Below, piece by piece: positions 1-7,826 of a DNA stretch of 30,574 nt (within the stretch, counting starts at the first letter, position 1; every line of letters begins with the position of its first letter). The notes beneath the pieces are model-generated. The model was not told where the DNA came from and ran no database searches. It saw only the letters and a list, made by a program, of their open reading frames with translations. Both the position numbers and the translations under genes were made by a program. The stretch is from Actinomycetes bacterium (GTDB lineage Bacteria > Actinomycetota > Actinomycetes > Actinomycetales > Beutenbergiaceae), in assembly GCA_021793935.1 (NCBI GenBank), contig JAJYRV010000004.1, forward strand, positions 1 through 30,574, given 5' to 3'.

Positions 1-1
1 C

Positions 2-832
2 GGCGTGGTGGCTCTGGCCGAGCACTCCGAGATCGTCGGCCTGGATCTGGTCACCTTCCAAGACCATCCCTACCAGCCCTCCTTCCTCGACTCATGGACC
101 CTGCTGAGCTTCGTTGCGGGACGCACCGAACGGGTGAAGCTCGCCCCGAACGTCCTCAACCTTCCCCTGCGCAAACCAGGGGTGATCGCCCGGGCCGTCG
201 CGAGTCTCGACCGGCTCTCGCGCGGCCGGGTGGAACTCGGGCTCGGCGCGGGCGCGTTCTGGGACGCCATCGTCGCGATGGGCGCCGAGCGGCTCACGCC
301 GGGGGAATCGGTCACCGCACTGGGCGAAGCGATCGAGATCATCCGCGGGTTGTGGGATACCGGCAACCCGGCGCGTCTGGATATCCAGGGCGATCACCAT
401 GAGGTGTCCGGCGCGAAACGGGGCCCCGCGCCCGCGCATGACGTGGAGATCTGGTTGGGCGCCTACAAGCCGCGGATGCTGCGGATGGTCGGGCAGAAGG
501 CGGACGGGTGGTTACCTTCGCTCGGGTATCTGAAGAGCGTTGAGGAGCTCGCCGCGAGCAACGCCCGGATCGACGACGCGGCCGCGGGCGCCGGACGGCA
601 GCCGGGGGACATCCGCCGACTCCTGAACATCAATGGGCGCTTCACCGAGGCGGAGACCGACGGGCTTCTCACCGGCCCGCCAACGCAGTGGGCCGAACAG
701 ATCGCCGACCTCGCGTTAGGCTTCGGCATGAGCACCTTCATCTTAGGTTCCGACCACCCGGCGGAACTCGCCACGTTTGGTCAGGAAGTCGCGCCGGCAG
801 CGCGGGAGCTCGTCGCCTCGGAACGAGGGTGA
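2..832 (+). CDS. LLM-class (luciferase-like) flavin-dependent oxidoreductase, 5' end cut off
   Basis: The readable part is about 277 residues of a bacterial luciferase-like monooxygenase (TIM-barrel flavin enzyme using FMN or F420; which one cannot be told). The visible family pattern is GLDLVTFQDHPYQP near the start, then RVKLAPNVLNLPLRKPGVIARAVASLDRLSRGRVELGLGAG, typical of the barrel strands that hold the flavin, and late in the protein the family's GADGW-type loop appears as KADGWLPSLGYL. The frame runs to the window edge without a convincing start, and family members normally have 20-30 more residues including a first beta strand, so the true start lies outside the window. A GTG at base 5 is probably internal. 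Its TGA overlaps the GTG of the next gene, so the two are likely co-translated. The substrate is unknown. Confidence 0.85.
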   Translation, partial: GVVALAEHSEIVGLDLVTFQDHPYQPSFLDSWTLLSFVAGRTERVKLAPNVLNLPLRKPGVIARAVASLDRLSRGRVELGLGAGAFWDAIVAMGAERLTPGESVTALGEAIEIIRGLWDTGNPARLDIQGDHHEVSGAKRGPAPAHDVEIWLGAYKPRMLRMVGQKADGWLPSLGYLKSVEELAASNARIDDAAAGAGRQPGDIRRLLNINGRFTEAETDGLLTGPPTQWAEQIADLALGFGMSTFILGSDHPAELATFGQEVAPAARELVASERG

Positions 833-2937
833 GCCTCGACCACGGCCTTCCCCTCACGTTCGGGGTGAGGCTCGCCCCGACCGATCTCGCCGACCTCGCG
901 ACCCTTGCCCGGGCGGCGGAAGAGGCGGGCGCGGACATCCTCACCGTCGACCTCCCCGATTCCGACCCGTGGACGGCGATGAGTTGGCTCGCCGGAGCGA
1001 CGAAAGCGGCGCGGCTCCTCGCGCGCATCGACGCCTGCGAAGAAAACCCCGCGGTGCTCGCGCGGGCGGCGGCGAGCCTCGACCTGCTCACCGCTGGCCG
1101 GCTCGAACTCCTCCTCACCGGCAGTGATCCCGCCGCGCTCAGAGACGCGCTCGGCCTCCTTCCGCGAATGTGGGAGGCGTCCGCCCCCGTGCACTTCTCG
1201 GGGGAACGCGTTCACCTTCGCGGCACCCCGGGCGGGCCCGCACCCGCGCACCGAATCCCGATCCACCTCCATTTCACCGGCACCAACACCGAGGAGATCG
1301 CCGGTCATGGCGACGGCGCCGTCCTCACCTCCGACACGCCGCCGCTGCTGGCCGCGCAGCGCGACATCGACGCGCAGACCGCGCGCGCGGGACGTGAACC
1401 TGGTGAAATTCGCCGGCTCCGGTTCCTCACCGGGGAGGACGCCCCCGCCGCCCTCGCCCTCGAGGCCGGCGTGGACACCCTCATCTGGACCGTTGGTGAC
1501 CACCGGGACCTCGTCGGTTTCGCCCGCGCGAGCCGCGAGTGCCGGGAAGCGGTCGCCGCCGAACGCCGGGCCCGGGGGACCCCGGTCCGGCGGGTCGTGC
1601 CCGCGAAGGTTCGGCGTCTGCGCCGCGCGGGGATCGACTACGATTCCGTGCCCGCGGAGCTTGCGGAAACGGCTGTGGAACCGGGGGACCCGGGGTTCAG
1701 CGCCGTGCGCTCCACCTACATCCGCAGCGGCAATCCCGGACTCGTGCTGCGCCCGGCGTCCGCCGCCGAGGTCCAACGCGCGATCGCGTGGGCCGCCGAG
1801 CAAGACGTGCCGCTCTCGGTGCGCTCGGGCGGGCACGGGTTCTCCGGCCGCTCGACGAACAACGGCGGCGTCGTGATCGACCTCGCCCACCTGAGCGGGA
1901 TCGAGGTGGGCGAGAACACCCGCGTACGGATCGGACCCGGCGCGCGTTGGGGTGAGGTCGCGGCAGCCCTCGCCCCCCACGGGCTCACCCTGAGTTCCGG
2001 TGACTCCGGCGGAGTAGGGGTGGGTGGGCTCGCCACCGCGGGCGGGATCGGGTTCCTCTCCCGCTCCCACGGACTGACGATCGATCGGATCACCTCGGTC
2101 ACGCTCGTCCTCGCGAACGGCGAACTCATCACGGCGAGCGCGACGAAGAACCCCGAACTGTTCTTCGGAATGCGCGGGGCGGGCTTCAACTTCGGGGTGG
2201 TCGTGGAATTCGAATTCGATGCCGCGCAGGTCACGAACGTCGGCGCCGGCCAGTTCACCTTCGATATCAGCGCCGACCCGGCCCGGTTCCTCCACCGCTG
2301 GGGCGCGGCCGTGGCGGCCTCGCCGCGCGACGCGACGAGTTTCTTGACCATCGGCGCGGCCCGGGGAGGGCAGCTCATCGCCCACACGATGAACGTCGTC
2401 GACTCCGAGGACCCGGAAACGATCCTGGACCGCCTCCGGCCGCTGGCCGAGCCCGGCACGCTGCTGCAGCACAACGCGATGGTCGTTCCCTATCACGCGC
2501 TCGTCGCCGCCGGCCCCCGCGTGGGGCACCAGGGTGTTGGGCAGCCCACCGCTCGATCCGGGTTGCTCGAGACCCTCACCGAAGGATTCGCCGCCGCGGC
2601 AGCCGCCGTGCTGCGAAGCGGCCGGACCGGTTTCTTCCAGATCCGCGGACTTGGGGGCGCTACCGGGGATGTTGCCCCGGAGGCGACCGCGTTCGCCCAC
2701 CGCAGCGCCCGGTTCTCGGTTCTCGCGATGGGAGCGCCCCGCAGCCTCGACCCCTATTGGGACGCGCTTCGCCCCCATTTCATCGGGCTGTACGTGAGCT
2801 TCGAAACCGGGCGCGGTGAGCGGGAACTGCGCGATGCGTTCCCGCCGGCGACCCTCAACCGGTTACGCGCGTTGAAGCGGCGGTACGACCCCACGAACAC
2901 GTTCCGCGACAACTTCAATATCGACCCGGCAGGGTAG
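829..2937 (+). CDS. Fusion of a degenerate LLM-like domain with an FAD-linked (berberine-bridge type) oxidase
   Basis: This 702-residue protein starts at a GTG that overlaps the upstream TGA (GTGA); the open frame extends further upstream only as a shadow of the first gene. Residues about 10-260 look like a shortened luciferase-like barrel (AAASLDLLTAGRLELLLTG echoes the upstream protein). Residues about 285-702 are an FAD-binding PCMH domain plus a C-terminal berberine-bridge segment: RSGGHGFSGRS with His336, the usual site of 8-alpha-histidyl FAD attachment, then SGGVGVGGLATAGGIGFLSR, and YDPTNTFRDNFNI at the C-terminus. No Cys is seen at the second covalent FAD site, so the flavin is at most singly attached. 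Family members oxidise alcohols, sugars or amine-like substrates with O2. The N-terminal domain resembles a paralogue of the preceding LLM protein and may be structural. Substrate unknown. Confidence 0.85.
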   Translation: MSLDHGLPLTFGVRLAPTDLADLATLARAAEEAGADILTVDLPDSDPWTAMSWLAGATKAARLLARIDACEENPAVLARAAASLDLLTAGRLELLLTGSDPAALRDALGLLPRMWEASAPVHFSGERVHLRGTPGGPAPAHRIPIHLHFTGTNTEEIAGHGDGAVLTSDTPPLLAAQRDIDAQTARAGREPGEIRRLRFLTGEDAPAALALEAGVDTLIWTVGDHRDLVGFARASRECREAVAAERRARGTPVRRVVPAKVRRLRRAGIDYDSVPAELAETAVEPGDPGFSAVRSTYIRSGNPGLVLRPASAAEVQRAIAWAAEQDVPLSVRSGGHGFSGRSTNNGGVVIDLAHLSGIEVGENTRVRIGPGARWGEVAAALAPHGLTLSSGDSGGVGVGGLATAGGIGFLSRSHGLTIDRITSVTLVLANGELITASATKNPELFFGMRGAGFNFGVVVEFEFDAAQVTNVGAGQFTFDISADPARFLHRWGAAVAASPRDATSFLTIGAARGGQLIAHTMNVVDSEDPETILDRLRPLAEPGTLLQHNAMVVPYHALVAAGPRVGHQGVGQPTARSGLLETLTEGFAAAAAAVLRSGRTGFFQIRGLGGATGDVAPEATAFAHRSARFSVLAMGAPRSLDPYWDALRPHFIGLYVSFETGRGERELRDAFPPATLNRLRALKRRYDPTNTFRDNFNIDPAG

Positions 2938-2946
2938 GGTCTACCC
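2932..2946. terminator. Small inverted repeat spanning two convergent stop codons
   Basis: GGGTAG and CTACCC form a perfect 6-bp inverted repeat around GGT. The plus-strand stop (TAG 2935-2937) lies in one arm and the minus-strand stop (CTA 2941-2943) in the other, and only three bases separate the two genes. It could form a very short hairpin in either transcript but has no T-tract, so terminator function is only a guess. Confidence 0.3.
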
Positions 2947-4017
2947 CGCGACGAGGTAGGGCGTACCGGGCAGGGAAATCCCGAGCCGGTCACCCACCCG
3001 ATACGTGGTGGCCCGAGCGGAGTTCGATTCATCCACGGTGAGCTCCAGGTCCCCGACAATGAGTGTGTACCGGGTGAACGAACCGTTGTAGACGATGTTC
3101 GTGAGTTCACCGCTGATCTCGGAATTGTCATTGATGCGGATCCGTTCGGGACGGAGCAGCACGAGGCGCTCAACCTCCTCGGGAGCGGTGAGCGTGCGAT
3201 CCTCACCGTCGATCTTCCCACGCAGCCCGCTCACCGGGAACGACACTCCGCCGGCCTCCAGTCGCAGCGCGCCCGCGCTTCCCCCGAGCCGTCCGCGCAC
3301 GAGGTTCGCCTGGCCCACGAATGTGGAGACGAACTCATTGGCGGGGAAGTCGTACACCTTCTGCGGCGTGCCGATCTGCTGGGTGACGCCGTCCTTGAGC
3401 ACGAGGATGCGATCGGAGATGCTCAGCGCTTCTTCCTGATCGTGGGTGACGAACAGGACCGTGATCCCCAGTTCGTCCTTGATCCTGCGGATCTCATCGC
3501 GCATGATCACCCGGAGGTTCGCGTCGAGGTTCGAGAGCGGCTCATCGAGCAGGAGCAGTTTCGGTTGCAGCACGAGGCATCGGGCGATGGCGACCCGCTG
3601 CTGCTGGCCACCGGAGAGCTCGGCGGGTTTGCGATCGCCGTAGCCCTCGAGGCGCACTTGCGCGAGAGCCTCCGCCACCCGCTTCGCGCGCTCGGCCCGG
3701 CTGATCCCACTGAGTCCGTAGGCGACGTTCTTCGCCACCGACATGTGCGGAAACAGCGCGTAACTCTGGAACACCATCCCCGTCGCCCGTTTCTCGGGCG
3801 GGAGGTGGTCGATAGTTTCGCCATCGAGGGTGATCGTGCCGGAGTCCTGGTGGTGAAACCCGCCGATCGTGCGCAGTAGCGTCGTCTTCCCACACCCGGA
3901 TGGGCCGATGAAGGAGACGAGCTCGCCCTGGCGGACATCGATCGTCACGTCCGTGAGCGCCCGTACCTCCCCGTAGGATTTGGAAATGTTCTCGATCTGT
4001 AAGAATGCGTCTGACAT
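2941..4017 (-). CDS. ABC transporter ATP-binding protein (PotA/FbpC type, with C-terminal TOBE region)
   Basis: A 358-residue cytoplasmic ATPase that powers import through the neighbouring double permease. Walker A is GPSGCGKTT (38-46), the Q-loop is around Gln84 (MVFQSYALFP), the signature is LSGGQQQRVAIARCL (134-148), Walker B is LLLLDEP (154-160) and the H-loop is His192 (FVTHDQEEAL). Roughly residues 235-358 match the TOBE-type regulatory tail of the polyamine, iron and phosphonate importers (LVLLRPERIRI). The ATG lies 11 bp after the permease stop, so it is the last gene of a binding protein-permease-ATPase operon. Subfamily membership alone does not separate ferric iron, polyamine, thiamine and 2-aminoethylphosphonate substrates. 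Confidence 0.93.
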   Translation of the reverse strand: MSDAFLQIENISKSYGEVRALTDVTIDVRQGELVSFIGPSGCGKTTLLRTIGGFHHQDSGTITLDGETIDHLPPEKRATGMVFQSYALFPHMSVAKNVAYGLSGISRAERAKRVAEALAQVRLEGYGDRKPAELSGGQQQRVAIARCLVLQPKLLLLDEPLSNLDANLRVIMRDEIRRIKDELGITVLFVTHDQEEALSISDRILVLKDGVTQQIGTPQKVYDFPANEFVSTFVGQANLVRGRLGGSAGALRLEAGGVSFPVSGLRGKIDGEDRTLTAPEEVERLVLLRPERIRINDNSEISGELTNIVYNGSFTRYTLIVGDLELTVDESNSARATTYRVGDRLGISLPGTPYLVAG

Positions 4018-4028
4018 ATCAATGCGCC

Positions 4029-5726
4029 TTAGATTTTCACACCGAATCGACGCTCGATCACCTTGAGCAGGGCAAGGGAGGCGAGCACGATAGCGATTAG
4101 TACAAGGGAAACAGCGCTGGCCATTCCCACCTTTGCGGATTCTGCGAGCGTAAGGATGTACGTCGCTGCGAGTTCGGTGCCCGGCCCGACGAGGAAGATC
4201 ACGGCGGATACCGAGACCATTGCGGTCATGAAGGCGTACACGAACCCTGCCACGAAACTCGGCGCCATGATCGGCACGATCACGCGGGCGAAGGTGCGAT
4301 AAGGCCCCACCCCCAGGTCGGCGGAGGCTTCCTCCATCGACTCGTCGACCTGGTGCATCTTGGCGATCGCGGCCTGCATTCCCACACCGATCTTCCGGAA
4401 GGCCATATTGACGATGAGCAGGCCCACGGTGTTCGTCCAGAAGAACGGCGCCCCACCGAACATGATGAGATAACCGATCCCCATCGCCGTTCCCGGCACG
4501 GCGAGGCCGAACAGGGTGAGGAACTCCAGGCTCTTCTTCGCCGGGATGGGTTTGCGCACGAACAGGAAGCCTTGCAACATCCCCAGCGCTGCGGCGAGGA
4601 TCGCTGCGACGAGAGAGACGATGATGGAGTTCGTCAGTGCCGTCGTGCTTGCCGTTCCGCCGAAGTTATCGAGGGTGAAGGAGTTGTTGACGCCCGGAAT
4701 CTTCACGAACGCGCCGACGGCGACCATGCCGAACATGAGCAGCACGAAGGCACTGAATGCATAGGTCACGGTGGTGACGAGACCCCGCACCCAACCGGCG
4801 AGTTGGTTGTGCTCGGCACCGGAGTCGGTGTCGATGGAGGTGACATCACCCTTCATCACGTAGGTCTGCAGGATGAAGATGATCGCCCCGGGAATGATGA
4901 GGAAGACGGAGGCGACCGCCGCGAGTTCCAGGTTGAACTGTCCGACGACGAGCAGATACGTTTCGGAGGCGAGGAAGCGGGTGTTTCCACCAATGACGAG
5001 CGGATTAGAAAAGTCGGCGATCGCCATGACGAACACGAGCAGCGCCGACTTGGTGATCCCCACCTTGGAAAGGGGCAGGGTCACCCGCGTGAGCGTGCGC
5101 CACTGGCTCGCGCCCAAGTCCTGGGAGGCCGCCTCCAGCGTGGGGTTGAGCGAACGCATCGTCGTCTCGATGAGCATGTAGGCGACCGGGAAGTTTCCCA
5201 GCACCTGAGCGAGGACGACCCCTTTGAACCCGTAGATGCTGAGGTCGAGGTCAAAGGTGGAGTTCAGCCAGTTCGTTGCCAGCCCGCGGCGGCCGAACAG
5301 GATGATGAGTGCGAGCGAGAACACGAACGGGGGCGCAACCAGGGGGAGCAGGGCGATCCCGGAAACAAGCTTCGACCCGATGCCCTGGCCGCGGGTGACG
5401 TACAGCGAGACGAACACCCCGAGGGCCACGACGATGAGCGTGGACAGGAGCGCGGCCTTGATGCTGTTCCAGTAGGCACCGAGGTAGTAGCGATCAAAGA
5501 AGGCGGAGTAGTTCGCGAAGGTGAATCCGTCCCCGCCCACGCCCACCGAACGGACGAGCACGGCGAGGACGGGCAGGACGATGAAAACGAGGATGGCAAC
5601 GCCCATGACGATCGTCGCGATCGCGAAACCCGGCTCTCGCCAAAAGCCCTTCCCCGCGCGGCGCCGAGGACCTTCACCAGCGGTGAGATCCTCGGCGGCG
5701 AGAGCAGTTCCTGCCTGAGCGCTCAC
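4029..5726 (-). CDS. Fused two-domain ABC transporter permease (FbpB/ThiP-type)
   Basis: A 565-residue inner-membrane permease in which two BPD_transp_1 units are joined, so one chain forms the whole channel. The first membrane helix is near residues 34-57 (IATIVMGVAILVFIVLPVL). Two cytoplasmic EAA loops that contact the ATPase are visible: EAASQDLGASQWRTLTRVTL (about 198-217) and EEASADLGVGPYRTFARVIV (about 465-484). I place the start at the GTG (5724-5726) overlapping the TGA of the binding-protein gene; a longer open frame to 5756 would add ten residues that shadow that gene. Fused permeases of this shape are usual in iron(III), thiamine and 2-aminoethylphosphonate importers, so the substrate class is narrowed but not fixed. 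Confidence 0.92.
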   Translation of the reverse strand: MSAQAGTALAAEDLTAGEGPRRRAGKGFWREPGFAIATIVMGVAILVFIVLPVLAVLVRSVGVGGDGFTFANYSAFFDRYYLGAYWNSIKAALLSTLIVVALGVFVSLYVTRGQGIGSKLVSGIALLPLVAPPFVFSLALIILFGRRGLATNWLNSTFDLDLSIYGFKGVVLAQVLGNFPVAYMLIETTMRSLNPTLEAASQDLGASQWRTLTRVTLPLSKVGITKSALLVFVMAIADFSNPLVIGGNTRFLASETYLLVVGQFNLELAAVASVFLIIPGAIIFILQTYVMKGDVTSIDTDSGAEHNQLAGWVRGLVTTVTYAFSAFVLLMFGMVAVGAFVKIPGVNNSFTLDNFGGTASTTALTNSIIVSLVAAILAAALGMLQGFLFVRKPIPAKKSLEFLTLFGLAVPGTAMGIGYLIMFGGAPFFWTNTVGLLIVNMAFRKIGVGMQAAIAKMHQVDESMEEASADLGVGPYRTFARVIVPIMAPSFVAGFVYAFMTAMVSVSAVIFLVGPGTELAATYILTLAESAKVGMASAVSLVLIAIVLASLALLKVIERRFGVKI

Positions 5727-6742
5727 TCTTCGATGGTCCCAAACGTGTCGCGCCAACGCTTCATGATCTCGTCTTGGTTCTCATCGGCCCAGACGGCGTC
5801 GTAATCGATGAGGCGATCCTCGAGGTCCTCGACCTCGGTGTTGCCCTCGAAGCCGGGCTTGGTCACGAGCGAACGTACCTGCGCGGCCGATTCCATCCCT
5901 TCATCGGAGCCGATGAAGTCGATGATCTTCTCCACCGCTTCGCGGTTGTTCGTGTCTTTGAACATCCACACGACGTCGAGGGAGTACCCCACGCCTTCTT
6001 CCGGGATGACGGCGTCCATGGGGTAGCCCTCCTCGATCCGGTCGAAGACGGCCTGGTCCCAGGTGATCCCGATCGCGTACTCACCCTGGCCCACGAGCTG
6101 GGCGGGCTGGGTGCCGGACTTGGTGTACTGCCCGACGTTCTCGTTGAGCTCCTCGAAGTATTCCCACCCTTCGTCTTCACCCATGATCTGCAGGATGGTC
6201 GAGATCATCAGGTAGGCGGTGCCGGAGGTGCCTGGGTCGGGCATGACGATTTCGCCCGCGTACTGCGGATCGGTGAGATCGGCCCAGGAGGTCGGGGTGT
6301 CCAGACCCTTGGCCTCGAGCACTTCGGTGTTCACCGCGATGAGGTCGTACCAGTAGGACCAGCCGTACCAGCGGCCTTCGGGGTCCTTGAAGTTGTCGGG
6401 GACATCCTCCCAGGTGGGGGAGTCGTAGGGCTCGAAGAAGTCCTCATCGACGCCGCGCAGCGCGTTGGATTCCAGCTGGCCCCACTGCATGTCCGCACCG
6501 AAGTTGGGTGCCTCGCTCTCAACGCGGGCCCACCCTTCGTTCGAGGACAGGCGCAGGAGGTTGATCTTCACGCCGGTGGCGGCTTCAGCGTCGGCCACGA
6601 GTTCTTTCATCTCGTCGACCTCGTTGTGCGTGTAGACGTCGACGACGTTGGAGCCTTCCTCGGAGTCGCCGCCGGAACACGCGGCAAGCCCGAGCGCTAA
6701 AGTGGTTGCCGCCGTCATCGCGGCAAAACTACGTAGTTTCAC
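5723..6742 (-). CDS. ABC transporter substrate-binding lipoprotein
   Basis: A 339-residue extracellular solute-binding protein. Residues 1-22 are a lipoprotein signal (charged MKLR start, hydrophobic stretch, lipobox LAAC with Cys22), then a Ser/Gly/Glu-rich tether. The mature part has the type 2 periplasmic-binding fold pattern (VDVYTHNEVDEMKELV, YGWSYWYDLIAVNTEVL, WADLTDPQYAGEIVMPDP, GTSGTAYLMISTI) seen in ferric-iron, 2-aminoethylphosphonate and related binders. The start is a GTG preceded by GAAGGG at suitable spacing. It is first in the minus-strand importer operon and overlaps the permease by four bases. No tyrosine-rich ferric site is obvious by eye, so iron is not assured. A 14-bp palindrome lies over codons 2-6. 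Confidence 0.9.
   Translation of the reverse strand: MKLRSFAAMTAATTLALGLAACSGGDSEEGSNVVDVYTHNEVDEMKELVADAEAATGVKINLLRLSSNEGWARVESEAPNFGADMQWGQLESNALRGVDEDFFEPYDSPTWEDVPDNFKDPEGRWYGWSYWYDLIAVNTEVLEAKGLDTPTSWADLTDPQYAGEIVMPDPGTSGTAYLMISTILQIMGEDEGWEYFEELNENVGQYTKSGTQPAQLVGQGEYAIGITWDQAVFDRIEEGYPMDAVIPEEGVGYSLDVVWMFKDTNNREAVEKIIDFIGSDEGMESAAQVRSLVTKPGFEGNTEVEDLEDRLIDYDAVWADENQDEIMKRWRDTFGTIEE
6726..6739. promoter_or_regulatory. 14-bp perfect palindrome just inside the binding-protein start
   Basis: AAACTACGTAGTTT is perfectly self-complementary and covers the bases directly after the GTG start of the substrate-binding protein gene (codons 2 to 6, read on the minus strand). It could be an operator for a regulator of the importer operon, or a hairpin that masks early coding sequence. 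It also encodes part of the signal peptide, so chance is possible. Confidence 0.4.
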
Positions 6743-6772
6743 TACTTACCCTTCGAGATGAGTGGAAATGAA

Positions 6773-6807
6773 TGGCGTTCTTTGACACGCCAGTAGTTAG
6801 GCACTGG
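6773..6807. promoter_or_regulatory. Overlapping inverted repeats upstream of the importer operon
   Basis: The 137-bp gap between the histidine phosphatase stop and the binding-protein start holds TGGCGT (6773-6778) with ACGCCA (6787-6792), an 8-base loop between them, and overlapping it CCAGT (6790-6794) with ACTGG (6803-6807). ATGGCGT recurs as a direct repeat at about 6835. The placement fits operator or promoter DNA for the minus-strand importer genes. No clear -10/-35 pair was found. Confidence 0.35.
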
Positions 6808-6879
6808 GCGTCATGTGCGCGAACGCTGTGCGCATGGCGTATCTGCCCCGGGCGGGGCAATGGTGGTTGACTCAGCGAA

Positions 6880-7500
6880 CTAGACCAGAGCGCTTTGCCA
6901 GCCCGAGAATCCCAGGTGGGGGGTTTCGTTCGCGGACAGCACGTGGCGCCGTCCCCCTGGATACACGTGGACCCGGGAAATGGCGGTGTACTCCGGTTCG
7001 AAGAACAACGGCTGGGAGTTGCCCAGTACCGAGGCGAGATAGGCGCTGATCACGCCGCCGTGGCAAACGATGGCCACCCGGTCCCCCTCACCGTGCGCGT
7101 CGATGACTCTGTCGACGGCGCTGACGACCCGGTGCTGAAAGGCCTCGAGATCGATGTGGTGCCCCGCGTACAGTCCCTGTTGCAGGTTGGCCCAGTACGC
7201 CTCGAACTCCTCCTGGATGTCCTCGGTGGGGATGTAGAAGGGCAACCCGTGATCGTACTCGACGAGGTCGGCATCGGTGTGAAGAGGCAACCCGAGTTTG
7301 CGGGCAAGGGGGCTCGCGGTCTCAACGGCGCGGGCCATCGTCGAGCTGTACAAGCTCGTGAACGTCGGGGCGTTCGGGCCGGTCAGATGATCGACGAGGT
7401 TCTGCGCTTGAGAGATGCCCTGCATCGTCAGTTGTGGATCTGCGGGACCTTCTCCCTCCCATCGCTCAGGCTGTGCATGGCGAATTAGGGCGATCTCCAC
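6880..7500 (-). CDS. Histidine phosphatase family protein (phosphoglycerate mutase-like)
   Basis: A 206-residue cytoplasmic phosphatase of branch 1 of the histidine phosphatase superfamily. The phospho-accepting RHAQ motif is at the N-terminus (Arg7, His8), the second Arg is in SSTMARAVETA (Arg57), the general acid is likely Glu81 in LVEYDHGLP, and the second His is in IVCHGGVI (His147). The start is a GTG preceded by GGAG about 11 bases upstream. The length is normal. The substrate cannot be read from sequence; members range from sugar phosphates to broad small-molecule phosphatases. It lies upstream of the importer genes on the same strand but is separated by 137 bp, so co-transcription is possible but not shown. 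Confidence 0.88.
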   Translation of the reverse strand: MEIALIRHAQPERWEGEGPADPQLTMQGISQAQNLVDHLTGPNAPTFTSLYSSTMARAVETASPLARKLGLPLHTDADLVEYDHGLPFYIPTEDIQEEFEAYWANLQQGLYAGHHIDLEAFQHRVVSAVDRVIDAHGEGDRVAIVCHGGVISAYLASVLGNSQPLFFEPEYTAISRVHVYPGGRRHVLSANETPHLGFSGWQSALV

Positions 7501-7537
7501 GGTCTATACAACTCCAGAGGTTCAGGTTCTTCGTCAA

Positions 7538-7554
7538 TGGCTGTCAAACAGCCA
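7538..7554 (-). promoter_or_regulatory. 17-bp palindrome in the histidine phosphatase promoter region
   Basis: TGGCTGT and ACAGCCA flank CAA and make a perfect 7-bp inverted repeat. A minus-strand TTGACA (complement of 7542-7547) lies inside it, 38-54 bases upstream of the phosphatase GTG. The position suits an operator that would block a -35 box; the regulator is unknown. Confidence 0.4.
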
Positions 7555-7710
7555 ACCCGTTTACGCCTGTTATGTCAAAGGTGGGCAAATGGGTGGGAAA
7601 CCATTTGCTCGAAGGTTTTGCCCGCCCCGTCGAATCCGGTGAATGGCGCGAGGACATAACGAATTCCCCACGCTGATTCATGGCGCGGAACCGCGTCGTA
7701 AGCCCCGGCG

Positions 7711-7764
7711 CCAGCGGGGATGCACGTGGGGAAAGTCACTTCCTCGCGCGGCTTTCCCCGCTGG
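7711..7764. other. Two mutually exclusive hairpins downstream of the SSADH gene
   Basis: CCAGCGGGGA (7711-7720) pairs perfectly with TCCCCGCTGG (7755-7764) across 34 bases, while GGGGAAAG (7728-7735) pairs with CTTTCCCC (7752-7759) across 16 bases. They share the 3' arm, so only one can form at a time. In the minus-strand transcript they lie about 60-115 bases after the SSADH stop. No U-tract follows, so a classical intrinsic terminator is not supported. Confidence 0.4.
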
Positions 7765-7826
7765 GAAGGGGTCTATCGCTTCTCCTCAGCCCCGGCGGGC
7801 ATCCGTACTCGGCCGGCGAGATGTGC

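Larger units (their letters stand above)
7501..7826. other. Non-coding gap rich in inverted repeats
   Basis: This 326-bp stretch lies between the SSADH stop and the phosphatase start, both on the minus strand. Open frames through it show no recognisable protein. Five inverted repeats were found: TGGCTGT/ACAGCCA (7538-7554), GTTATGTC (7569-7576) with GACATAAC (7653-7660), GCAAATGG (7585-7592) with CCATTTGC (7601-7608) nested inside that pair, CCAGCGGGGA (7711-7720) with TCCCCGCTGG (7755-7764), and GGGGAAAG (7728-7735) with CTTTCCCC (7752-7759). On the minus strand two TTGACA hexamers (7573-7578, 7542-7547) precede the phosphatase, but no good -10 lies at standard spacing. It probably contains the SSADH transcript end and the phosphatase control region. 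Confidence 0.5.

Noticed and set aside
781..2778. A 665-codon open frame on the minus strand across the LLM/FAD-oxidase gene
   Set aside because: Its translation is Arg/Gly/Glu-rich without domain motifs, as expected for antisense of a high-GC gene; the plus strand encodes clear flavoprotein motifs.
4353..5804. A 483-codon plus-strand open frame opposite the permease
   Set aside because: Composition is His/Asp/Glu/Arg-rich and without motifs, while the minus strand encodes membrane helices and two EAA loops.
2941..6742. Assigning the importer firmly to ferric iron
   Set aside because: The fused permease and ATPase also fit 2-aminoethylphosphonate, thiamine or polyamine importers, and no iron-binding tyrosine cluster could be confirmed by eye.
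7624..7637. Minus-strand GGATTCGACGGGGC, like the 5' end of tmRNA
   Set aside because: No tRNA-like 3' end, tag reading frame or matching acceptor arm was found downstream, and actinobacterial tmRNAs usually read GGTTTCGAC there.
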